From the NCBI GenBank assembly GCA_947175975.1, contig CAMWOX010000136.1, positions 1 to 5,046 of the forward strand: a DNA stretch of 5,046 bases, written 5' to 3'. A program made the position numbers and the translations under genes. The notes beneath the pieces were generated by a model, which ran no database searches, was not told where the DNA came from, and saw only the letters and a list, made by a program, of their open reading frames with translations. Origin of the DNA: an uncultured Ruminococcus sp. GTDB taxonomy: Bacteria > Bacillota > Clostridia > Oscillospirales > Ruminococcaceae. Positions 1-3,849 of the stretch are shown piece after piece. The first letter of the stretch is position 1. Each line of letters opens with the position of its first letter.

Positions 1-764
1 ATTGTCAGTTCACCAATGGGAACATAGGGATCCCATAAAAATTCCTGTGTTTCGGCTTGTACCTCTGATAACCGGATCACGGAATACTTGATTTTTTTCT
101 CCGGGAATGCTTGGGAATTGTCTTTTATGATTTCTTCAAAGTCAGATATGTCAACATTAACCAAATTAGAATAGTATTCTGCTTTTTGAATCGCACTAGA
201 CAGCAACTTTCTTGCTTCATCTTCTCCGAGAGCTTGCACAATGTCGGAAATATCACCTTTTTCTGGGCAATCGCTCCAAATGTCTTTTGCTGAAATGATT
301 TTGATGGATAATGCAAAGTCAACTGTGTTCCTTGCTATGGTTAATCCATACTTTTCGCCGACAGCATCATTATCAGTCAGAATAATAAGATTATGTTTTT
401 TCAAGTCATTGTTATAAGATTCTTTCCAGCTTGTTGCAGTACCGCCATTTGGTGTACAGGTTGCTACTGCTTCAAAAATTTCTTCAAGCGTTTCTACATC
501 TTTTTCACCCTCGGCAAAGAAAATTGGTGTCTCTTCATCACCATTAATATTCTGATTATGCAATCTGTCGGCATGATACAAGGGCAATTCCATTCCGTTC
601 AGACCAAATGTTTTTGCACCTGTTTGTGGATCAATGGCATACCAGAAACATTTTTTACTGCCGTCTGGTTGTTTGATGATATGCTTTTCAGCAAGTGGTT
701 TTCCGTCTTTGTCTGTGTAAACGTGGATTCGTTTCACGTCTTGGTTGTTGAAAATTTTTTCCAT
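1..764 (-). CDS. TOPRIM plus RecA/DnaB-like ATPase, replication-type protein (partial, 3' end off the left edge)
   Basis: The frame is open for 254 codons from an ATG at 764-762 and runs off the window. The SD AAGGAG lies 10 nt upstream. Residues about 79-165 are a TOPRIM fold: AEGEKDVETL at 84-93 supplies the catalytic Glu (E85 or E87) and TDNDAVG at 130-136 supplies the metal-binding DxD (D131, D133). KGDISD at 169-174 matches the KGD(V/I)SD segment that often follows TOPRIM in phage and plasmid primase-helicases. The last visible residues, WDPYVPIGELT (244-254), are the usual lead-in to a RecA/DnaB-like ATPase, so Walker A should lie just outside. There is no CHC2 zinc finger or primase catalytic domain before the TOPRIM; residues 1-75 resemble only the short beta-rich lead-in of such proteins. 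Probable role, inferred from the family: DNA unwinding and replication initiation of the element. Leader control is described at 772-853 and 822-893. Confidence 0.85.
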   Translation of the reverse strand, partial: MEKIFNNQDVKRIHVYTDKDGKPLAEKHIIKQPDGSKKCFWYAIDPQTGAKTFGLNGMELPLYHADRLHNQNINGDEETPIFFAEGEKDVETLEEIFEAVATCTPNGGTATSWKESYNNDLKKHNLIILTDNDAVGEKYGLTIARNTVDFALSIKIISAKDIWSDCPEKGDISDIVQALGEDEARKLLSSAIQKAEYYSNLVNVDISDFEEIIKDNSQAFPEKKIKYSVIRLSEVQAETQEFLWDPYVPIGELT

Positions 765-771
765 AAAAGTT

Positions 772-853
772 TTTCTCCTTTTTATCTTGACTTTTTGGAG
801 AAAGCGTGATATAATATAAGTGTTTAATGTCGCTATATTGTAGCACACTTTCT
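772..853 (-). promoter_or_regulatory. Leader RNA of the TOPRIM gene with two mutually exclusive helices
   Basis: Read on the minus strand. Helix 1 pairs TTTCTCC (803-797) with GGAGAAA (778-772); the second arm is the gene's own Shine-Dalgarno, so this helix would block translation. Helix 2 pairs AGAAAGTGTG (853-844) with CACGCTTTCT (808-799), 10 bp with one G-U. The two helices share bases 803-799 and cannot coexist, so helix 2 would free the SD. The 5' arm of helix 2 lies inside the region complementary to the plus-strand RNA at 822-893. The pairing is seen in the sequence; the switching is inferred. It requires an mRNA starting upstream of 853, for example read-through from the xre promoter. 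Confidence 0.5.
787..815 (+). promoter_or_regulatory. Strong sigma-A promoter for a small RNA antisense to the TOPRIM leader
   Basis: TTGACT (787-792), a 17-bp spacer, then TATAAT (810-815): 11 of 12 consensus bases at ideal spacing. The predicted start is G822. It points away from the TOPRIM gene, and no ORF with a ribosome binding site follows before the hairpin terminator at 859-893. Confidence 0.75.
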
Positions 854-893
854 ATGTAGTCCGTCCGATGTTACCGCATCGGACGGACTTTTT
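822..893 (+). ncRNA. Candidate countertranscribed (antisense) RNA, about 72 nt
   Basis: Defined by a near-consensus promoter (787-815) and a canonical intrinsic terminator (859-893). There is no SD or usable ORF between them. The RNA would hold a weak stem (GCTA 832-835 with TAGC 841-844) and the strong terminator stem-loop with loop TTACCG. It is fully complementary to the 5' leader of any leftward transcript that enters the TOPRIM gene. Length, strong promoter, terminator hairpin and position opposite a replication-gene leader match the known architecture of plasmid copy-control antisense RNAs (for example of pT181, pIP501 and pMV158). I do not recognise the sequence itself. No expression evidence is available here. 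Confidence 0.55.
859..893 (+). terminator. Rho-independent terminator of the small RNA
   Basis: Perfect 12-bp GC-rich stem (859-870 with 877-888), six-base loop TTACCG (871-876), then TTTTT (889-893). The T run is only on the plus-strand side. On the minus strand the stem is followed by TACATAG, so it is a poor terminator for leftward transcription from xre into the TOPRIM gene. Confidence 0.8.
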
Positions 894-901
894 GTACATA
901 A

Positions 902-1225
902 TCATGTTTCTTTTTCTAATGGATTTTCTATAGTTCGAAGCATATGTAGTACAGATAGTATTACTTCACGTTTGCATGATGGAAGTTCTTCAATTTCTCT
1001 TATTAAGTCGTCTGCGTCGTTTTTTTCTTTCATTTTTTCTCTGCCAAGCAGATAATCAGTGGTGACATCATAAAAATCAGCGATTTTGCCAAGTGTTTCA
1101 TATGATGGTGAAATAACATCTCTCTCATACTTTTGATAGGTTGTCGGTTTTACACCAAAAATTTCTGCTGCTTCTTCTTGTGTTAAACCTTTGGATTTTC
1201 TCAAGAATCGCAACTGTTCTTTCAT
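902..1225 (-). CDS. XRE/Cro-CI family transcriptional repressor
   Basis: 107 aa. Residues 4-60 form a Cro/C1-type helix-turn-helix: LRFLRKSKGLTQEEAAEIFG, then VKPTTYQKYERD as the recognition-helix segment, then the hallmark TLGKIADFYDVTTDYLLGR. Residues 70-102 are predicted helical and probably mediate dimerisation. The start at 1225 has AAAGGAG eight bases upstream; a longer in-frame reading to 1309 would place that SD and the promoter inside the gene, so I reject it. The gene sits immediately downstream of a promoter carrying an operator (1248-1276), so it very likely represses itself and the divergent rightward operon, as in phage and ICE lysogeny-type switches. Leftward transcription has no obvious terminator before the TOPRIM gene, so the two may be co-transcribed. 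There is no peptidase domain, so it is not a LexA/CI-type self-cleaving repressor. Confidence 0.9.
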   Translation of the reverse strand: MKEQLRFLRKSKGLTQEEAAEIFGVKPTTYQKYERDVISPSYETLGKIADFYDVTTDYLLGREKMKEKNDADDLIREIEELPSCKREVILSVLHMLRTIENPLEKET

Positions 1226-1247
1226 GATAACAACTCCTTTCTTTTTC

Positions 1248-1276
1248 ATAATAGCACGAAAAATGCTATTTGTCAA
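1248..1276 (-). promoter_or_regulatory. Leftward promoter of xre, with operator in the spacer
   Basis: On the minus strand: TTGACA (1276-1271), 17-bp spacer, TATTAT (1253-1248), with TGC just before the -10 (extended -10). It lies 23 bp from the xre start. The spacer carries a GCAT-N5-GTGC dyad directly abutting the -10, in the same register as in the rightward promoter at 1384-1412. Confidence 0.85.
1250..1270. promoter_or_regulatory. Operator O1 (probable XRE binding site)
   Basis: AATAGCA (1250-1256) and TGCTATT (1264-1270) are perfect 7-bp arms around a 7-base centre. The dyad fits the ATAGCAT-N5-ATGCTAT motif repeated through the region, with one base off (GCAC for GCAT). Its position between -35 and -10 of the xre promoter suggests autorepression. 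Confidence 0.65.
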
Positions 1277-1305
1277 TATGAATATTAGCATTTTTAGAAA
1301 AAATA

Positions 1306-1318
1306 GCATAATTTATGC
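1306..1318. promoter_or_regulatory. Operator O2 (probable XRE binding site)
   Basis: GCATAA and TTATGC around a single central T form a perfect dyad with the same GCAT-N5-ATGC core as the other sites. It overlaps no promoter I can recognise and lies between the divergent promoters. An additional half site TTAGCAT is at 1285-1291 and another, AATAGCA, at 1331-1337. Confidence 0.5.
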
Positions 1319-1350
1319 ACATTGTACAAAAATAGCAAGTTATTTTTGTG

Positions 1351-1383
1351 TGTATTTATAGCATTAAAAATGCTATAAATACA
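1351..1383. promoter_or_regulatory. Operator O3: 33-bp perfect palindrome
   Basis: Two perfect 15-bp arms (1351-1365 and 1369-1383) around AAA, with the core ATAGCAT-N5-ATGCTAT. It ends one base before the -35 of the rightward promoter (TTGACA at 1384-1389). It is the most symmetric copy of the motif and so probably the tightest binding site for the XRE protein. Confidence 0.65.
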
Positions 1384-1412
1384 TTGACAATTGGCATTTT
1401 TTATGCTATAAT
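1384..1412 (+). promoter_or_regulatory. Rightward promoter: full consensus plus extended -10
   Basis: TTGACA (1384-1389), a 17-bp spacer and TATAAT (1407-1412) match the sigma-A consensus at all 12 bases, with TGC before the -10 as well. The predicted start is near 1419, 20 bases upstream of the first ORF. It is the likely driver of the 28-codon ORF and the 80-aa and 125-aa genes, and should be very active unless repressed by the XRE protein. Confidence 0.9.
1394..1406. promoter_or_regulatory. Operator O4 inside the rightward promoter
   Basis: GCAT (1394-1397), five T, ATGC (1403-1406), abutting the -10 hexamer. The spacing equals that of O1-O3. The centre lies 33 bp, close to three helical turns, from the centre of O3, which would suit cooperative binding on one face of the DNA. 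Confidence 0.6.
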
Positions 1413-1438
1413 TAAATCGTAATATGGGAGGTGAGAAC

Positions 1439-1525
1439 ATGACAGAAGCTGAAAAAAAGGCAATCAAAAGTCTTACTAAAAAAGAAAGAGATCTTTTGTT
1501 CTCTTTGCTGAGAGCTATCAAGTGA
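1439..1525 (+). CDS. 28-residue small protein or leader peptide at the head of the rightward operon
   Basis: ATG at 1439 preceded by GGGAGGTGA, a near-perfect SD with 7 nt spacing, and placed 20 nt after the predicted transcription start. The peptide begins MTEAEKKAIKSLTKKERD and continues LLFSLLRAIK: highly charged, probably one amphipathic helix, with no cysteine and no export signal. The very strong promoter and SD argue that it is translated. Nine bases after its stop comes a perfect hairpin (1534-1557), then the 80-aa gene. It could be a leader peptide coupled to that hairpin or a small regulatory protein. I do not recognise the family. Confidence 0.6.
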   Translation: MTEAEKKAIKSLTKKERDLLFSLLRAIK

Positions 1526-1533
1526 AAAGAAAA

Positions 1534-1557
1534 CAGCTCCGGAGAGTTCCGGAGCTG
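1534..1557 (-). terminator. Perfect 10-bp hairpin; terminator-like only on the minus strand
   Basis: CAGCTCCGGA (1534-1543), loop GAGT, TCCGGAGCTG (1548-1557). On the plus strand it is preceded by an A-rich run and followed by AAAGGCAGG, so it is not a classical terminator of the operon. On the minus strand the stem is followed by TTTTCTTTT. It may stop antisense transcription, stabilise the upstream mRNA end, or modulate expression of the 80-aa gene, whose weak AGG SD starts seven bases after it. Confidence 0.5.
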
Positions 1558-1573
1558 AAAGGCAGGTAATGAA

Positions 1574-1816
1574 ATGGAAGAAGCAAAAGAAAAAACAAGA
1601 ATCGTAATCACAAACGGAAAGGAAAACATTGGTGTTTTTCTGAACAATCCGGATGCAACCACAAAGGAACTGCTCAGGATGCACTGTTGCCTTGTCAACG
1701 TGCTTATTAGAGACATGGTGGCTAGAGGCATGACAGTTATCGAAGCAATTGAAGCGATTGGATGTTCTAATAATGATGCTATCAGAATGTATGCAAAAGA
1801 TGTGTCAGGAAATTAG
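1574..1816 (+). CDS. Hypothetical 80-aa protein of a mobile element
   Basis: Not recognised. It starts MEEAKEKTRIVITNGKENIG, predicted beta strands, followed by two helical stretches (about 29-52 and 55-76) containing HCCLVNVLIRDMV and TVIEAIEAIG. There is no signal peptide, membrane segment or clear helix-turn-helix. The start at 1574 has only AGG seven bases upstream, weaker than its neighbours. The overlapping ATG at 1569 is out of frame and closes after a dozen codons. It is the second gene behind the strong repressed promoter, in the position where excision or early regulatory proteins often lie in such elements, but nothing in the sequence proves that role. Confidence 0.75.
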   Translation: MEEAKEKTRIVITNGKENIGVFLNNPDATTKELLRMHCCLVNVLIRDMVARGMTVIEAIEAIGCSNNDAIRMYAKDVSGN

Positions 1817-1872
1817 ATGCAAATTAGACATTTATTTCACAAATTTTAAAAATTAAAAAGGAGGACAAGCTA

Positions 1873-2250
1873 ATGCTTACAAAAACAAACCCTGATGGCA
1901 CATGGAGCTGTCAGGGAGTAGACTTCGGGGAAATCAACGGGAATGTATATGGAGCTTTATGCAAACTCCGTGATTATGAGAAATCAGGATTTGAACCGAA
2001 TGACCTCGACAGAGTCATTGAAAATATTCACATTGGCTCTGACATTCAGGGTTATGTTGTTTTTGGAATATGGAATGACTGCTGTATTGCGGAGAATCCA
2101 AATGCACCTGAACCCTTTGTTGTATGGGCAATTGATGGTTGGGGTGTGAGAGCTGGAAAATATTTCGGAAACTTTCAGCAGGCACAGAAGTGTTTCTATC
2201 AGGCAGCAATCACATCCAGACCAAATAAGACTGAATACTGGAAAAAGTAG
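1873..2250 (+). CDS. Hypothetical 125-aa mobile-element protein with a YGALxKLxDYE segment
   Basis: ATG at 1873 with AAAAAGGAGG eight bases upstream. The N-terminal part (about 1-48) contains NPDGTWSCQGVDF and VYGALCKLRDYEKSGFEP. This resembles a short motif (YGALxKLxDYExxGLxPE) that I know from many small uncharacterised phage and conjugative-element proteins of clostridia. The C-terminal part (about 50-125) is different: an aromatic-rich alpha/beta-like region with FGIWNDCCIAENPNAPEPFV and GKYFGNFQQAQKCF. Four cysteines occur (C13, C30, and the pair C70-C71), plus C107, with no CxxC. It is probably a cytosolic accessory protein. No function can be assigned. It lies 56 bp after the 80-aa gene and in the same operon. 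Confidence 0.85.
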   Translation: MLTKTNPDGTWSCQGVDFGEINGNVYGALCKLRDYEKSGFEPNDLDRVIENIHIGSDIQGYVVFGIWNDCCIAENPNAPEPFVVWAIDGWGVRAGKYFGNFQQAQKCFYQAAITSRPNKTEYWKK

Positions 2251-2290
2251 CCCAAACAGTGAACGAGTTCCGTTGACTGCCGGAAACTGT

Positions 2291-2324
2291 AAAAAAATCC
2301 ACTCCGGCTTGTTCCGGGGTGGAT
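2291..2324 (-). terminator. Hairpin followed by T7 on the minus strand
   Basis: Stem of 11 pairs (2297-2307 with 2314-2324, one T-G wobble), loop CTTGTT. On the minus strand it runs into seven T (complement of A 2291-2297), a good intrinsic terminator in that direction. On the plus strand it is followed by CTTCATAAAG, so it would at best be a weak terminator or a 3'-end stabiliser for the 125-aa gene. It shares the pattern CTCCGG-NNN-GTTCCGG-RG with the hairpin at 1534-1557. Confidence 0.55.
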
Positions 2325-2391
2325 CTTCATAAAGTTTATGAGCTGTAACGGATTTCCAGATAAAAATCACATAACTAATGGTCTGAAATCT

Positions 2392-2412
2392 AAATGCCAT
2401 ACAAGGCATTTT
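2392..2412 (+). terminator. Weak hairpin with short T run in the gap before the integrase
   Basis: AAATGCC (2392-2398), loop ATACAA, GGCATTT (2405-2411), ending in four T. Seven pairs, AT-rich. It could be a marginal rightward terminator separating the small-gene operon from the integrase; the evidence is thin. Confidence 0.25.
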
Positions 2413-2423
2413 CACAATAAAAG

Positions 2424-2457
2424 AACGTTGGTGGAATATATAAATTCCACCAATGTT
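2424..2457. repeat. Inverted repeat just upstream of the integrase
   Basis: AACGTTGGTGGAAT (2424-2437) and ATTCCACCAATGTT (2444-2457) pair over 14 positions with one G-T wobble, around ATATAA. It ends 27 bases before the integrase ATG. It could be an RNA hairpin in the integrase leader, a minus-strand terminator (followed there by CTTTTATT), or a recombinase or accessory protein binding site. I see no credible -35/-10 pair with good spacing for the integrase in 2325-2484. Confidence 0.5.
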
Positions 2458-2484
2458 TGAAAATCAAAAAGTAGGTGAATTTCT

Positions 2485-3558
2485 ATGATGACATTTGCAC
2501 AGCTCGGACGGTTGTCATTGCAAATGCAGATGTTGTATGTCCAGGGAGTCAATTCTGGATCAAAGCCGGATGATCCTGTAGAGTTGCCGGACAACAACCT
2601 GACATTTTCTGTTTCGGAATTTCCGGAAACACCCACAATAAAAATCTGTGCCGAAGCGTTCTTAAATCTGAAAAAGTATACAGTAAGGCAAAGCACCTAT
2701 CATAGGTATATACGTTGCTTTAGAAATTCTGTGTTGCCGTTCTTCGGAGACATGCAGTTAAATGCTGTCAGCGGAAAAGTGGTGCAAGAATTTGTCAATG
2801 CCATGCTCCGGCAAGGTATGAATCCGAAAGCAATTAAATATTGTGTGACGATGTTGAAAAGCGTTTTGTTGTGTGCTGAAGCTGATGGAATTATTACAAT
2901 GCCTGTGATCCGTCCGAATTATCCAAAGCAGTGTAAACAGGAGCGTCCGATTTTGTCCGATGAAGATTTTGACAGGCTGAATGAGGATCTTTTGCAGGAA
3001 AACAGCTCCATTTCAACGGCATTGTTGATTACTATACACACCGGAATCAGAATCGGAGAAGCTTGCGCCTTGCAGTGGTCTGATGTTGATTTTAAAAATA
3101 ATAGCATTTACATCCGGCACAGTGTTAAGCGTTATTACATCCCGGACGAGAAACGGACTGTTTGCGAGTTGGGCGAACCAAAGACCCCAAAGAGCAAGCG
3201 GCGGATCTATATTTCGCAGTGGCTTGCTGATGTTCTAAGGCAACACCAAGAGACAGGATTCATCAGTACTGGAGCTGACAGATTTTGCAATCCGGAAACC
3301 ATGCGGAATGCGTTCAACAGGCGACTTGAAAAATTGAACATTTCGCATATTAGATTCCATGCTCTGCGGCACGGTTTTGCCACCAGAGCTATCAATGGTG
3401 CAGGAATCGACCCAAAGACAGTTGCCGAAATTTTAGGACATGAACACTGCGACATCACGCTAGATATATATACATCATGCACCGCACAAATGCAGATTGA
3501 AGCCATGGAAAAAATTCAGAAAAAAAGGAGTGTGATGCAGGATGATATGGTGGAATGA
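2485..3558 (+). CDS. int: Tyrosine recombinase (site-specific integrase of the element)
   Basis: 357 aa, full length for a phage/ICE-type integrase. Residues about 52-138 form the SAM-like core-binding domain. The catalytic domain follows with every active-site residue visible: R189 in HTGIRIGEACALQW, the beta-hairpin Lys K233 in EPKTPKSKRR, H292 and R295 in FHALRHGFATR, H319 in ILGHEH, and nucleophile Y329 in LDIYTS. It catalyses integration and excision of the element by strand exchange via a 3'-phosphotyrosine. Residues 1-50 are rich in Met, Pro and Asp and do not look like a typical AP2-like arm-binding domain. AGGTG lies seven bases before ATG 2485; the second ATG at 2488 is an equally possible start. 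No excisionase is recognisable beside it. It ends the run of element genes, so the attachment site probably lies just downstream. Confidence 0.95.
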   Translation: MMTFAQLGRLSLQMQMLYVQGVNSGSKPDDPVELPDNNLTFSVSEFPETPTIKICAEAFLNLKKYTVRQSTYHRYIRCFRNSVLPFFGDMQLNAVSGKVVQEFVNAMLRQGMNPKAIKYCVTMLKSVLLCAEADGIITMPVIRPNYPKQCKQERPILSDEDFDRLNEDLLQENSSISTALLITIHTGIRIGEACALQWSDVDFKNNSIYIRHSVKRYYIPDEKRTVCELGEPKTPKSKRRIYISQWLADVLRQHQETGFISTGADRFCNPETMRNAFNRRLEKLNISHIRFHALRHGFATRAINGAGIDPKTVAEILGHEHCDITLDIYTSCTAQMQIEAMEKIQKKRSVMQDDMVE

Positions 3559-3694
3559 TGGAATCCAATTGCCGGGCAATATGACAGAGTCTATTCCAGC
3601 AAAATATTTGATTTTACGCCTGAAAATCCATAATAAGTGTTGTTGGTGTATTGTCCCGAAAAAAGAGGGGGGCATCAAGACTTACAGAACATGA
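3542..3694 (+). CDS. Possible 50-aa ORF overlapping the integrase stop
   Basis: ATG at 3542 lies inside the last codons of the integrase in another frame, with AAGGAG ending 11 bases upstream. The product begins MIWWNDGIQLPGNMTESIPA and contains NKCCWCIVPKKEGG, a tight cysteine/tryptophan cluster. Overlap with a good SD is typical of translational coupling, but the spacing is long, the ORF is short and no family is recognised. It may equally be a chance frame through the element junction. Confidence 0.25.
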   Translation: MIWWNDGIQLPGNMTESIPAKYLILRLKIHNKCCWCIVPKKEGGIKTYRT

Positions 3695-3788
3695 CAGGAA
3701 CTTGTCCGACCAGACAGCAACAAAATTGTATTGATGGATAATAACATTTCTGTCACGAAATAGCCCTGGATATTTTCACAAAAAACTA
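3559..3788. other. Non-coding gap, probable right end of the element
   Basis: Between the integrase stop and the promoter of the radical SAM gene I see no convincing gene apart from the possible small ORF at 3542-3694, no clear terminator for the integrase, and only a short palindrome ATTGCC-G-GGCAAT (3568-3580). Integrases of this kind usually lie next to their attachment site, so the junction is expected here. The other end of the element is outside the window, so no core repeat can be identified. Confidence 0.35.
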
Positions 3789-3817
3789 TTGCAATTCTGA
3801 GAATGATATGCTATAAT
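3789..3817 (+). promoter_or_regulatory. Promoter of the radical SAM maturase operon
   Basis: TTGCAA (3789-3794), 17-bp spacer, TATAAT (3812-3817) preceded by TGC (extended -10). The predicted start is about 3824, giving a 26-base leader before the GTG at 3850. Confidence 0.75.
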
Positions 3818-3849
3818 AAGATAAACCAGAGGAGCAGGGAGGTGGTTTA

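Noticed and set aside
15..36. ATGGGA/TCCCAT inverted repeat around GGATCC
   Set aside because: Short dyad inside conserved coding sequence; no regulatory context.
393..809. 138-aa plus-strand ORF
   Set aside because: Lies opposite the TOPRIM frame, has no SD, a Phe/Cys-rich unnatural composition, and runs through the -35/-10 region of the small RNA. The minus strand shows clear TOPRIM motifs.
1226..1309. N-terminal extension of the XRE gene to ATG 1309
   Set aside because: It would translate the promoter and the SD; the start at 1225 has an ideal SD and gives a normal HTH N terminus.
1294..1731. 145-aa and 90-aa minus-strand ORFs over the control region and 80-aa gene
   Set aside because: Low-complexity Phe/Ser/Leu-rich translations without SD, crossing the promoter, the hairpin and the well-started plus-strand genes.
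1817..1872. Possible promoter before the 125-aa gene
   Set aside because: TTAGAC and TAAAAA-like hexamers are weak in very AT-rich DNA; co-transcription from 1384-1412 explains the gene better.
1984..2415. 143-aa minus-strand ORF
   Set aside because: Shadow of the 125-aa gene; it spans the 2291-2324 hairpin and has no ribosome binding site or recognisable motif.
2429..3556. TGGTGGAAT found before the integrase (both orientations) and at its stop codon, as integrase arm sites
   Set aside because: Nine-base matches are expected many times by chance in 5 kb, and one copy is coding. Kept only as the inverted repeat at 2424-2457.
3808..3814. ATGCTAT half site of the XRE operator in the radical SAM promoter
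   Set aside because: Only one half site, with no GCAT at the required N5 spacing; TGCTATAAT is simply an extended -10.
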